Origin: Penium margaritaceum
Taxonomy: Eukaryota > Streptophyta > Zygnematophyceae > Desmidiales > Peniaceae
Length of the DNA stretch: 64,000 nucleotides
Reading direction: 5' to 3'
Assembly (NCBI GenBank): GCA_023375785.1
Contig: SZWC01003635.1
Coordinates: 97,190 to 161,189 of the forward strand
A model generated the notes under the pieces. It worked only from the letters and a program-made list of their open reading frames with translations, was not told where the DNA came from and did not search any database. A program made the position numbers and the translations under genes. Within the stretch, counting starts at the first letter, position 1, and each line of letters begins with the position of its first letter. Shown piece by piece: positions 34,001 to 45,362 of the stretch.

Positions 34001-36834
34001 TCAATTGGACACTAGCTGCGCCCTACTTGCACCCAAGTTGTGCCCTAATTGTGCCCTAGTTGTGCCCTAGTTGCGTCTTAGTTGTGCCCTACTTGCGCCC
34101 TACTTGCGTCCTAGTTACGCCCTAGTTGTGCCCTAGTTGTGCCCTACTTGCACCCTACTTACGTCGTACTTACGCCCTAGTTGCATCCTAGTTGCACCCT
34201 CTTTATGTCCTACTTGCGTCCTACTTGCACCCTACTTGCGTCCTAGTTGAGTCCTAGTTGCACCCTACTTGCGTCCTACTTGTGTCCTAGTTGCGCCCTA
34301 CTTGCGCCCTAGTTGTACCCTAGTTACACCCTACTTGCGCCCTATTTGTACCCTACTTGCGCCCTAGTTGTGCCCCACTTGCGTCCAGGTTGCGCCTTTC
34401 TTGTACCCTAGTTGCGCCATAGTTGCGCCTCAGTTGGGCACTGGCTATGTCCTAGTTGTGCCGTAGTTGTACCCTAGTAGTACCCTAGTTTTTCTCTACT
34501 TGTGCCCTTCTTGCACCCTGTTTACGCCCTATTTGTGCCGTAGTTGCTCCGTACTTGTCTCCTAGTTGCGCCCTAGTTACACCCTATTTACATCCTAGGT
34601 ACGCCGTACTTACTCCCTACTTATGCCCTAGTTGTGCCCTAGCTGCGTCCTAGTTTAACCATACATGCGCCCTAGTTGCGCCCTAGTTACGCCTTTGTTG
34701 CGCCCTAGTTGTGCCCTAGTTGTGCCCTAGTTGCATCCTAGTTACGCCCTACTTGCGCCCTACTTGTGTCCTAGTTACGTCCTACTTGCGTCCTAGTTGC
34801 GCCTTAGTTGCGCCCTTGTTGCACCCTAGTTGCGTCCTACTTGTACCCTACGTGCACCCTAGGTACGCACGAGGTGTACCCAAGTTGTGCGGTACTTGCG
34901 TCCTACTTGTGCCCTACTTGCGTCCTAGTTGTGCCCTAGTTGCACCCTACCTTTGTCCTACTTGCGTCCTTCTTGCACCCTGGTTGCACCCTTGTTGCGC
35001 CCAAGTTGCACCCTAGTTGCGCCCTAGTTGCACCCTGGTTGCACCCTACTTGCACCCTATTTGCGCCCTACTTGGACCCTACTTGCACCCTAGTTGCATC
35101 CTAGTTACGCCATACTTGCGTCCTACTCGCGTCCTACTTGCATCCTACTTCCACCCTACTTGCGTCCTTCTTGTGCCCTAGTTGCGCCCTAGTTGCTTCC
35201 TAGTTGTGCCCAAGTTGCACCTCAGTTGGGAACTAGCTATGCCGTAGTTGCACCCTAGTTGCGTCCTAGTTGTGTCCTAGTTGCCCCTTACTTGTGCCCT
35301 ACTCGTGCCTTACTTGTGCCCTAGTTACATCCTAGTTGTGCCGTTATTGCACCCTAGTTGTGTCCAAGTTGCGACCTAGTTGCGCCTCAGTTGGACACTA
35401 GCTATGTCCTAGTTACGCCCTAGTTACGCCCTAGTTGCGCCCTAGTTGCGCCCTACTTGCGCCGTACTTGTACCCTATTTGCGTCCTAGTTGCACCTTAG
35501 TAACGCCCTATTTGCGTCCTGCTTGCGTCCTACTTGCACCCTATTTGCGCCCAAGTTGCGCCCTACTTGTGCCCTACTTGCGCCCTAGTCGCGTCCTAGT
35601 TACGCCCTAGTTGCATCCTACTTGCGTCCTATTTGCACCCTACTTCCACCCTAGTTGCGCCTTAGTTGCATCCTAGTTGTGCCCTACTCGTTCCCTACTT
35701 GCGCCCTACTTGTATCCTACTTCCGCCCTAGTTGCGCCCTACTTGTGCCCTAGTTACGCCTCAGTTGCACACTAGCTACGCCCTAGTTACGCCTTATTTG
35801 TGCCCTAGTTGCGTCCTACTTGCGCCCTACTTGAGCCCTACTTATGCCCTAGTTGTGCTCTAGTTGCACCGTAATTGCGCCCTAGTTGCGCCTTAGTTGC
35901 GGCCTAGTTGCGCATCAGTTTGGCACTAGCTACGTCCTAGTTACGCCCTAGTTGTGTCCTAGTTGCGCCCTAGTTGCACCCTAATTGTGCCTACATGCGC
36001 CAAAGTTGCGCCCTAGTTACGCCCTAGTTGCTTCCTAGTTGTGTCTCAGTTGTGCAATAGCTACTTCCTAGTTGTACCCTAGTTGTGTCCTAGTTGCGCC
36101 CTAGTTGCACCCTAGTTGCGCCCTAGTTGTCCCCTACTTGCACCCTACTTGTGCCCTAGTTGCGCCCTAGGTGCGCCCTACTTACGCCGTACTTGCGCCC
36201 AACCTGCACCCTACTTGCATCCTAGTTGTGTCCTACTTGTGCCCTAGTCCTACCCTACTTGCACCCTAGTTGCGTTGTTGTTGTGCCCCAGTTTGGCACT
36301 AGCTACGTCCTAGTTTTGCCCTAGTTGCACCCTAGTTGCGCCCTAGTTGTGCCCTACTTGTACCCTAGTTGCGCCCTAGTTGCGCCCTACTTGTGCCCTA
36401 GTTGCACCGTACTTGCGTCCTAGTTGCGCCCTACTTGCACCTTAGTTGGGTACAAGCTACGTCCTAGCTGTGCCCTAGCTGTGCCCTAGTTGTACCCTAC
36501 TTGCACCCTACTTGCGCCCTACTTGCGCCCTAGTTACGCCCTAGTTACGCCCTACTTACGTCCTACTTGCACCCTAGGTGCACCCTAGTTGTGTCATGGT
36601 TGCGTCCTACTTGCGCCATGCTATCGACCTACTTACGCCACACTTGTGCCCTAGTTACGCCCTGGTTACGTCCTAGTTGCACCTTACTAGCACCCTACTT
36701 GCGTCCTAGTTGCGCCCTAGTTGCGCCCTAGTTACGCCCTACTTGTGTCCTACTTGGGCCCTAGTTACGCCATATTTGCGCCCTACTTGCGCCCTAGTTG
36801 CACCCTAGTTACTTCCGAGTTGGACACTAGCTAC
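31035..36834 (+). repeat. Array C, block 1: 11-bp minisatellite with higher-order pattern
   Basis: Unit CTAGTTGCGCC (11 bp) with variants CTACTTGCGCC, CTAGTTGCACC, CTAGTTACGCC and CTAGTTGTGCC; more than 500 copies. At irregular intervals, from about 90 to 800 bases, a distinct double unit, CTCAGTTGGGCACTAGC, breaks the run (for example near 31057, 31922, 32933, 33362, 33870, 34432, 35222, 35905). The pair near 31500-31600 and 31610-31720 is an almost exact duplication. No gene is present. Confidence 0.95.
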
Positions 36835-36851
36835 TAAGATTGCATGCCAAC
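36835..36851 (+). repeat. Left terminal inverted repeat of the hAT
   Basis: TAAGATTGCATGCCAAC pairs with the right end (41350-41366, inverted) at most positions. The right-hand copies of related elements read TAAGGCTGCACAC. Confidence 0.8.
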
Positions 36852-36923
36852 ACGGATTGTTGATTCTGGGGAAAGAATTGGCTTTGCGAGTTGGAGCAGG
36901 GTGCTGGTCTCGAAACCTTGATT

Positions 36924-37080
36924 CTCAGACCGGAATCGCGATTCTATGGAATTGCGATTCCAAACTCTGTGGAATCTTAATTCCTGACGAGTCAGACCCA
37001 CGAGACTGAAATGCACAGACTCGTGACCCCACGTTTGAGAGAATCACGACTCTACTTCCAATGGAATCACGATTCTCTGC
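36924..37080. promoter_or_regulatory. Subterminal palindrome cluster, left end of the hAT
   Basis: At least three copies of a GGAATCGCGATTC-like motif occur (36930-36943, 36948-36961, 37060-37075), plus GAGAATCACGACTC near 37038. A 22-bp version from CTCAGACCGG onward (36924-36945) recurs in the same orientation at the right end (41284-41305) with one difference. Such subterminal motifs are transposase-binding sites in other hAT elements; here that role is inferred. Confidence 0.6.
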
Positions 37081-37159
37081 CTTTGTCACTTCAAGTTGTA
37101 GGTGAACTTCACTAGTGGACGCAGTCACGGCTCCTCTCCTTCTGGAATGTCGATTCTCT

Positions 37160-37312
37160 TTTGCCTAATTTGTCTATTGTTTATGGTGTTTTGTCTATTG
37201 TCTCTGGTCTACTGTCTATTGTCTATTGTCTCTTGTCTATGGAATTCTTGCCTATTGCCTGTTGTCTATTGTCTACTGTCTGTTGTCTATTGTCTATTGT
37301 CTATTGAGAGCT
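37160..37312 (+). repeat. Heptamer minisatellite (TCTATTG)n inside the hAT
   Basis: About twenty degenerate TCTATTG, TCTACTG and TCTGTTG units lie between the left subterminal motifs and the transposase 3' end. They give a strongly T-rich plus strand. No function is apparent. Confidence 0.8.
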
Positions 37313-38767
37313 AGATATTGCATAACTCTGGCTGAGTTGTGCAACTGTGCCAGTGTCTATTTTGCATTCATATTCATGTGCTATACCTGGGACTTGCCTG
37401 TTTTGCACTTGCTCATGTCCTTCTCACTCTTTGCATTTGTTGTCTGCATAAAACATTACATTCACACTATGCTTACTTGCATTGTACAGGAACGGGCGTA
37501 TGTATACATTGGAAACGTAGTTGATAGAAATACAATTTGTTACAGAAAGCAATGGACAGCGAATTGACCTAGTACAGATGTTTCATGGGGCAGGGCCATG
37601 AAGACTCTGCCCCTCCCTACCCCACTGTCCAGCTGCGAACATGGAAAGCAAAGCACAGAAAAGAGTATTGGTCTGAAGTTGTACCACCTAACAGGCTAGT
37701 GCTGCCTAGCTCATCTCGACGACGTATTCATCGTCAAGATTGAAGGACTTGAGGGCATCCGCCACTTCATCTCCATCGTTGTCTTCGGCTTCCTCATCGT
37801 CGTCATCGTTGTCGTCATCATCGGCATCATCCTCTGCACCACCACCATCGGCCTCATCCTCCTCATCACTGCTGCTGCCTTCAGCCACTGCGAGTGCTGG
37901 GTTGTCAGGTTATGCACAGCCCTGCGCCGTGTCGCCCGCCGCCTTGCCTTCTCTGCGTGCTCCACTTCCTGCAGCTCAGGTGCAACTACACCATCGGGAG
38001 AAACAGGGAAGTTAACGAGTGTTGGATCATTGATCCATGTTTTGAGAGTGAGCACATCTTGCACGGTCATGTTGTTGAGTGACTGGTGGATGTCTGTGAT
38101 GACACGGCCTCCGAGACTGAACATACGTTCACTCGGAGTGCTTGTGGCAGGCACTGCAAGCACATCAAGAGCATAGAGAGCAAACATTGGAAACTTGATT
38201 GCATTGTCTTTGAAGGATGTTGTTGCGGTGTCCAAGGCGTTCCTCCTTCTTCCACTCATCCACCTCCATCTCAAGTGAATTTGGCTCCTTCTCTGCTGGA
38301 GTGGGGTCAGGCTCTTCAAACAACTCCTCCATCGGATCCTCCAATGCTACCTCAACCATGGTCTTCTTCGCACGTGTCGCTCTGTCTTTTGTTGCAGCTG
38401 CTGCTGGGCTTGTAAGCTGACTTGCTGCATTTGCAGGAGAAGGTGTGGGTGCAGCAGCACTTCCAGTCACAGAACCTCCACCCACATCAGCTGCGGACTC
38501 ATCCATGTCCTCATCCAAGGCGGCAACCGCAGCAGCAGCAGCTGCAGCCTCTGCCGCTACTTTAGCAGCAGCTGCTGCAGCACGACGACGCTCCATGACG
38601 CAGTCATTGTACGGCTTCAAGTCCTCAACCACCTTCACCTCCTACTCGACCGCCGTTTTGATGCCCATGAGCTTGTGCACCCTCTCAAAAAATTGGAAGC
38701 GGAAGCGTGGGTCAACTGCTGTGGCCACAACATGGCGCACCGACAACTTCTTTACATACTTCTTGAC

Positions 38768-38904
38768 CTGTTGCAAGGACAAAGTACAAGCAAGGAATGA
38801 ATGTGTTGACTCGTTGCATGGCATGCTTGCATGGCATAGACTGATAGCACGAAATTACCGAATGGAATGAATGTATCGACTGCATCCATTGAAACCTGGG
38901 ATAC
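38768..38904 (-). other. Predicted intron 2 of the hAT transposase
   Basis: The minus-strand donor GTATCC follows GTGGACAAG, and the acceptor TTGCAACAG precedes GTCAAGAAG. Removing it joins KSVVDK to VKKYVKK in phase, as expected for the conserved hAT helix. Inferred from sequence only. Confidence 0.5.
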
Positions 38905-39012
38905 CTTGTCCACCACCGATTTGAAACCTGGCTTCAGCTCAATGAGGAGCCTCTTGGTGGCATCAAGGTCCCTCCGCATGTTCTGCTTCCTCTCGGAATT
39001 GACCACCTTCAC

Positions 39013-39222
39013 CTGCACAAAGTATGCGCTATGTGAAAACACACACTTAAAGCACACAATGCATGCATGGCATTTGGTCCATGCATTTGGTCCATGCATT
39101 GAGTCCATGCATTGTGACAACACAGTCAGTCTAGACCCTCATTCCATGCATTTCGTGACTGGAATGAGGCACAGCAAGGGTTGCACACATTGAGAACAAT
39201 GCACAGGCAGCAAGCATTGCAC
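39013..39222 (-). other. Predicted intron 1 of the hAT transposase
   Basis: The minus-strand donor GTGCAATG follows CACCAGTGGCAG and the acceptor TTTGTGCAG precedes GTGAAGGTG. It joins ILAKMHQWQ to VKVVNSERK in phase 0. It contains CATGCATTTGGTC direct repeats near 39065-39110. Inferred from sequence only. Confidence 0.5.
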
Positions 39223-40773
39223 CTGCCACTGGTGCATCTTAGCGAGGATGACCATGAAGAAGGAGATGACCAGGGACAATGTCGGGTGCTGTTGCCCACT
39301 GATGTCCTCCGTGAAGCCTTTGAAAGGCTTGAGGATGGCCGTTACCAAGCCAAGCAGCTCTTAGCCGTTGCCGCTTGGCTTGAGGTGCGGCACCTTCACC
39401 GTCAGCCATGGCTCCAGCACGCTCTCGATGTGCACCACCCTGGTGCACATATCGAGGGTGCTGTTCCACCGGGTGGGTGTGTCCACATGAAGCTGCAGGT
39501 ACTGCACACCGGCGGCAGCACATGCTGCATCCAGCGTCGCCTCCCTCTTGGCCGAGCGATTCACAAATGTGCAGATGTCCCGTGCTGTCCGTAGCTGCTC
39601 CTGGAAGGCGGTCTTGTCAAGCATATCCTGAACGGCCAGGTTCATTGCATGGCCCATGCAGTAGATGTGGCCATGATTCTCAAACTTGTCATGACGGAGA
39701 ACGAGAAAGTTGTCAACCATTGAGTCGTTCACCGAGTCATTGTCCAGAGTTAGGCAAAACATCTTCTCCCACAACCCCCACTGCCGCACTTCTTCCGCAA
39801 ACACCTTGAAAACATTCTTAGCAGTGATACTGCCTGTGAGAGCAGGGAAGGCAATGGCAATGATCTCCATCTGCCAGTTGGTGATCCAATGTGCTGTGAC
39901 ACCAAAAAACTTGACGTTGGCATCAGATTGCCAACTGTCAGTGGCGAACGACACCCCATTTTCCACTTCTGCAAGGATCTTGATGAGGTTCTTGCAGAAT
40001 GCTGCAGCACCAAGGCAAATGACGTGAGCGAGGGTCATGCGGCCGGGCATATATGCAAGGGGATTGCAGTGCAAACAGGCACGACGAAGTCAAACAGACT
40101 CCATGGACAGGAACGAGACGTTCTTGTCCACGACATGCTTCCATAGAAGACTGAGAAAGTAGCGATTGTTGAAAACGATGTAAACACCCACACAAGACCT
40201 GGCGACGACAGAGTTGGAGCCATCCACGAGGCTGGCAGTCGTCATGGCGGCCTCGGTTGCATGCCTCAGGTTCTCTGCCACTTCTTGCGTTTTCAGATCC
40301 TTCCACTTTGCATGGTGAGCCAGACAGAGATGCTTCCACATCCCACTGGTGTTGCTCTGGTTCCGCTTGAAGGTGCCCTTCAAGCCCTTCCTGTTTGGGC
40401 ACAGCTGGCACGTGGCTCTCCACTCCCCCTGAATCTCCATGATTGTGAAAAACTGTCCAAACCAGGCTCGGCCGCTTGTTACGGCCATTCATCTTCTCAG
40501 GCGTGGCTTGTTTTGCTCACTGCAGTGTCACTCGCGCCACCGCCTGCTGCTGTTGTTGACGGGGACATGAGAAGTTGAGGGCGAGACGTCCCGGAGCCAC
40601 CCACAGCCGCTGGAGATGGCTCACTAGCCATCTTGTCGAGCACTTTCTGCGAGCAAGTGCTCGGCCAAAATGACAGATTTGGGAACAAAACTAAGAGTCA
40701 GACCCCGTGACTCGATGACGTGATGTTGCCCGCCCGCGAGCAACTCGGTGGCGTGTGCCTTGTCAACCAGCGA

Positions 40774-40787
40774 GGGGGGGGGGGGGG
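40774..40787 (+). repeat. G14 homopolymer in the hAT 5' region
   Basis: A run of fourteen G, mirrored by a C12 run at 41217-41228 on the same strand, within the upstream region of the transposase. Homopolymer lengths in draft assemblies are often inexact. Confidence 0.8.
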
Positions 40788-40965
40788 AAGGGGTCCAGTC
40801 TGTCCCCGTTCGAGTCGACTTGCCTCGGGCGAGTCTTTCCGCGGTGGAAAGGCAGGCGGGTTTGCAATGTAAACTTGTACGCTCGCGGATTGCTCTCGTC
40901 CAGCACGTGTATGACACATGCATCACATGCTTCAGCACATGCTTGATGCGCATGACCCACGTAAC

Positions 40966-40994
40966 CTGCTCAATATCCTCTGGATATTGAGCAG
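40966..40994. other. Perfect 13-bp hairpin in the hAT 5' region
   Basis: CTGCTCAATATCC (40966-40978) and GGATATTGAGCAG (40982-40994) are exact reverse complements around the loop TCT. It lies between the right TIR and the transposase start, in what would be the promoter or 5' untranslated region. Confidence 0.85.
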
Positions 40995-41283
40995 CACCAG
41001 ACACTTGGCAGATTGGTCTGCACTGGAAGCACCATATCTGCCAATCAACCGACGCTGGAAATGCAGGAACAACAGCGAATGGGGAACCGCAAGAAGGACT
41101 TATCGCCACCCACCCATTATGCCGCATGGACACATGCGGCATATTGGGGGTGGAGGCATGCACCTGGACTAGACTTTGGACCACTACAACCAGATTCCAG
41201 CCTCCACCTTCACTGACCCCCCCCCCCCTCCCTCCCCAACTCACCAAACGTACCGGCTCGCGATTCCGACCCGATTATGGAGC

Positions 41284-41366
41284 CTCAGACCGGAATCACG
41301 ATTCTCGTACAGGAGTCGGTATCGCAATTCCTGTCTTCGATTCCTGTATTTTGGTGTGCAACCTTC
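41284..41366. promoter_or_regulatory. Right subterminal motifs and TIR of the hAT
   Basis: It holds the second copy of the CTCAGACCGGAATCACG motif (41284-41305), a TATCGCAATTCC variant (near 41320) and the terminal repeat TTGGTGTGCAACCTTC. The element ends at 41366 just before the CTAGCTAC duplication. Confidence 0.75.
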
Positions 41367-42489
41367 CTAGCTACGCCTCAGTTGTGCCCTAGCTGCGTCC
41401 AAGTTGCGTCCTACTTACGCCCTACATGCACCCTAGTTACATCCTAAATGTGTCCTAGTTGCGCCCTACTTGCGCCCAAGTTGCATTCTAGTTGTGCCTC
41501 AGTTCCGCACTACCTACACCCTAGTTGCGCCCTACTTGGGCCCTACTTGCGCCCTAGTTGCGTCCTACTTGCGTCCTACTTGCGCCCTAGTTACACCTTA
41601 CTTGCACCCTAGTTGTGCCCTACTTGCACCCTGGTTGCATCCTAGCTGCACCTCAGTTGGGCACTAGCTACGCCCTAGTTGCGCCCTAGTTGCACCCTAG
41701 TTACACCCTATTTGTGCTCTAGTTCCTTCTTAGTTGAACCCTAGTTACACCCTACTTGCGCCCTATTTGCACCCTACTTGCGCCCTAGTTGCACCCTAGT
41801 TACGCCCTAGTTGCGCCCTACTTGCACCCTAGTCGCGCCCTAGGTGCACCCTAGTGACATATGTCCTTGTTGCATCCTACTTGCATCCTAGTTGCATCCT
41901 ACTTGTGCCCTACTTGCACCCTAGTCACACCGTAGTTGTGCCCTACTTGCACCCTACTTGCACTCTATTTGTGCCCTACTTGCACCATAGTTGCATCCTA
42001 GTTGCACCCTAGTTGCGCCTTACTTGCACCCTACTTCGCCCTACCTGCGTCCTACTTGCACCCTAGAAGCATCCTACTTGCACCCTAGTTGTACCCTAGT
42101 TGCATCTCAATTGGGTACTAGCTATACCCTAGTTACGTCCTAGTTGCGCCCGAGTTGCGACCTACTTGTGCCCTAGTTACGCCCTAGTTGCATCCCCATT
42201 GCGCCTTAGTTGGATCCTAGTTGCGCCTTAGTTGCGCCTCAGTTGAGCACTAGCTACATCCTAGTTGCACCCTAGTTGTACCCTAGTTGCGCCCTAATTT
42301 CGCCCTATTTCCGCCATACTTGCGCCCTAGTTGCGCCCTAGTTGCTCCCTAGTTGCACCATAGTTGCAACTCAATTGGACACTAGCTATGCCCTAGTTTC
42401 ATCTTAGTTGTGCCCTTGTTGCAACCTAGTTGCACCCTAGTTGCGCCATAGTTGTGGTTTACTTGTGCTTTACTTGCGCCCTAGTTGTG
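41367..42489 (+). repeat. Array C, block 2
   Basis: It is the continuation of the 11-bp array after the hAT insertion, in phase, with the same CTCAGTTGGGCACTAGC punctuation (near 41650, 42240 and variants near 42106, 42368). It stops at CCCTAGTTGTGT, where the 189-bp satellite begins with no spacer. Confidence 0.95.
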
Positions 42490-43681
42490 TGGTCAACATT
42501 GACAACTCATAATACAAGTCACAAATGGTCAAAGGGGAAAACAATGGTTTGGGAATACTACTTATCGACTAGCAAGTAGAAAGACTCCGAATAAGTAGTG
42601 CCACGATGTGGCTTTCATGCACAATGACCAACCAAAGTAGGCATATGTAAGTGACCATGACCAAAGAATTTCACTGTGTGGTCAACGTTACCACCTCATA
42701 ATGTGAGTCACAAATGGTCAGAGGGGAAAGCAATAGCGTGGAAATACTAGTTATCAACAAGCATATAAAAAGACCTTCAATAAGCAGTGGCACGGTGTGG
42801 TTACCACGAACAATGACCAACCAAAGGAGGCATATGTCACTGACCATCACCAAAGCATTTCACAATGGATGGTCAACATTGACAACTCACAATATGAGTC
42901 AAATGGTGAGAGGAGGAAACAAATGTTTGGGAATCCTAGTCATCGACTAGAAAGTACAAAGACCGTCAACAAGTAGTGGAACAGTGTGGCTATTATGCAC
43001 AATGACCGAGCAGAGTAGGCCTATGTCACTGACCACGTCCAAATAATTTCACCATGTGTTGTCAATGTTCACAACATACAATTCGAGTCACAAATGTTCC
43101 AAGGGAGAAAGAATGGTTTGGGAATACTAGTTATTGACTAGCAAGTACAAAGACCTTTAAATCTTAGGGGTACGGTGTGACTACCATGCACACTGACCAA
43201 CCAAAGCCGGCATATGTCAGTGACTATGACCAAAAAAAATCACTATGTGTGGTCAACGTTGATAACTCATAATGAAATTCACAAATTTTCACAGGGGGGA
43301 AGAAATTGGTTTGGAAATACTAGTTTTTTACTAGCAAGTACAAAGGCCTTTAATAAGTAGTGCCACCATGTGGCTATAATGCAAAATGACCAACCAAAGT
43401 AGACATATGTCACTGACCACGACCAAAGAATTTTAACTATGTGTGGTTAACGTTGACACCTGATAACGCAAGTCACAAATGGCCAGAGGAGGAAACAATG
43501 GTTTGGGAATTCTAGTTATTGACTAGGAAGTAGAAATACCTTTAATACGTAGTGGCACAGAGTGGCTAACATGCACAATGACCAACCGAAGTAGGCATAT
43601 GTCACTGACCATGACCAAAGAATCTCATTATGGGTTGACAACGTTGATAACTCAGAATACGAGTCACAAATGGTCAGAGGG

Positions 43682-44743
43682 TAAGGCTGCACACGGTTCC
43701 TATCCGCGAATTATCAGAAGGATCCGGATCCGTGCGACGGGTCCTGCACCTCGATCCGGAACCGGGGTAACGGATCCTTGGATTCACGGATCCTTGTATT
43801 CACGGATCCTGGATCCAGATCTTGGGAGTCATGTACAACGGATCCTTACATTCACGGATCCTGGATCTGGATCTTGGGAGTCATGTACAATGTGTTGTGC
43901 TTCTAAACAGCGTGGCACTGCAATGAAAACATCCATTGACAGCTGCCTTTGCCCAAACCATATCCGGCCATCCATGGTGTTGATGATGTTATGGGGCTAC
44001 AGGTGGTTGGTCGGTCGACACATAAGAAGACATGAGACCAATGAACTGTCAAGTCGCCATCTCCAGGCTGGCAACTTGACAGGTTTCACGCGGTTGACGC
44101 GCATGATGCATGTGCCAGCCACGCAGACGTGTCGCGAAATAGTTTGCTGGTCCAAAATATGCCGCGCATGTTCAGCTGTTNNNNNNNNNNNNNNNNNNNN
44201 NNNNNNNNNNNNNNNNNNNNNNNNNNNNNNNNNNNNNNNNNNNNNNNNNNNNNNNNNNNNNNNNNNNNNNNNNNNNNNNNNNNNNNNNNNNNNNNNNNNN
44301 NNNNNNNNNNNNNNNNNNNNNNNNNNNNNNTTATGGGGCTACAGGTGGTTGGTCGGTCGACACATAAGAAGATATGAGACCAATGAACTGTCAAGTCGCC
44401 ATCTCCAGGCTGGCAACTTGACAGGTTTCACGCGGTTGACGCGCATGATGCATGTGCCAGCCACGCAGACGTGTCGCGAAATAGTTTGCTGGTCCAAAAT
44501 ATGCCGCGCATGTTCAGCTGTTCGATTTCGAATGTGCAAATGAGTGTGCTATGCGGATGACTTGAGCCCGACGTCTAGTCAGGTTTTTTTTACCCCAAGC
44601 CCCCTCCCTCTGCCATAGGATCCGGGTCAGGATCCGCAGATACAAGCCGGATCCACAATCCTGGATCCGGAACCGCGAATCCGGTTTTGGATCCGGATTC
44701 ACGGGTAGGGTACCGCGGAGCCCAGGATCCGTGTGCAGCCTTA
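43682..44743. mobile_element. Non-autonomous hAT relative with assembly gap
   Basis: Its ends are TAAGGCTGCACAC and, inverted, GTGTGCAGCCTTA. An exact 8-bp duplication TCAGAGGG flanks it (43674-43681 and 44744-44751), copied from the satellite unit. Subterminal DNA is packed with GGATCC and GGATTC repeats on both sides. No transposase is recognisable. It holds the N gap and a doubled 192-bp segment, so its true length is uncertain. Confidence 0.88.
43989..44522. other. Assembly gap flanked by a 192-bp duplicate
   Basis: Exactly 150 N lie at 44181-44330. The 192 bases before the gap (43989-44180) are repeated after it (44331-44522) with a single difference (AGACATGAG against AGATATGAG). A matched copy on each side of a gap is the usual mark of a false duplication at a scaffold join, though a true tandem duplication is possible. 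ORFs running through the N are meaningless. Confidence 0.9.
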
Positions 44744-45094
44744 TCAGAGGGGGGAACAATGGTTTGGGAATACCAGTAACTGACTAGCAAGTACAAAGAC
44801 ATTCATCAAGAAGTGGCATGGTGTGGCTACAATGCACATTGACCAACCAAAGTAGGCATATGTCCCTGACCATGAAAAGAGAATTCCGCTATGTATGGTC
44901 AACGCTACCAACTCATAATACAAGTCAAGAATGGTCAGAGCAGGGGAAAATGGTTTGGGACTAATAATTATCAACTAGCATGTATAAAGAACTTTAGTAA
45001 GTATTGGCACGGTGTGCTGACCATGCACAATGACCAACCAAAGAAGCATATGACACTGAACATGACCAAAGAATTTTACCACGTGTAGTCATAT

Positions 45095-45362
45095 ATGACC
45101 AATGACCTCACCCCTGAAACTGTGAATCGACAAACGTATTGGGAAGTGAACAAATCATTGAACATGGAATTGTAACAAAAACTAGTACGTAGTGCATATA
45201 ATCCATAACAAATAACACCTTATGTCATGAATGTAACTTTGGGCTCTAGTTACATGGATTGATGTTGATGATTTCTGAAGATTTTCTGCACATAGGAATA
45301 CACTTTTTGATACACCAATTTTCGAGTGTATGATTTTAGGGTGATTAACCATAACTCTGTGT
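45095..45362. other. Foreign 270-bp stretch within satellite E
   Basis: Between two normal satellite units lies AT-rich sequence that does not match the unit. It runs from about GACCTCACCCCTGAAAC to GGTGATTAACCATAAC. No inverted ends or target duplication were seen, and no ORF. It may be an old insertion or a diverged unit type. Confidence 0.55.

Larger units (their letters stand above)
37706..40631 (-). pseudogene. hAT transposase (BED finger, RNase H-like core, dimerisation domain), decayed
   Basis: Start at 40631 (MASEPSPAAVGG). Domains in order: BED zinc finger (CQLCP...HLCLAHH, about 40300-40430); RNase H-like core with FATDSWQSDANVKFFGV (about 39950), LTLDNDSVND (about 39745), CMGHAMNLAVQDML (about 39640) and TRWNSTLDM; C-terminal dimerisation block AVPATSTPSERMFSLGGRVI (about 38100-38170); and an acidic tail rich in Asp and Glu (37706-37888). 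Two introns fit GT-AG rules in phase 0: 39222-39013 and 38904-38768. Stops lie in frame at 40090-40092 (TGA), 39361-39363 (TAA) and 38642-38644 (TAG). The reading frame changes near 38240 and near 37890, and the frame is also unclear near 40490. It would have cut and pasted the element. Now a pseudogene. Confidence 0.9.
36835..41366 (-). mobile_element. hAT-superfamily DNA transposon, 4.5 kb
   Basis: The element is flanked by a perfect 8-bp target duplication CTAGCTAC (36827-36834 and 41367-41374), the length typical of hAT, in array C's own sequence. The ends are imperfect inverted repeats: TAAGATTGCATGCCAA on the left and GAAGGTTGCACACCAA read inward from the right. They fit the hAT end consensus. 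Subterminal GGAATCRCGATTC palindromes occur near both ends. A decayed transposase occupies the minus strand (37706-40631). The element looks structurally whole but its gene is no longer functional. Confidence 0.93.

Noticed and set aside
38445-38870. Ala-rich plus-strand ORF of 141 codons
   Set aside because: It is antisense to the Ala-rich segment of the hAT transposase, which is the supported frame.
31035-42489. Telomere or interstitial telomeric repeat, because of CCCTA in every unit
   Set aside because: The unit is the 11-mer CTAGTTGCGCC; no run of CCCTAAA or CCCTAA occurs.
43578-44543. 321-codon ORF through the satellite and the hAT relative
   Set aside because: It crosses 150 N and includes the doubled 192 bases; no domain on either side.
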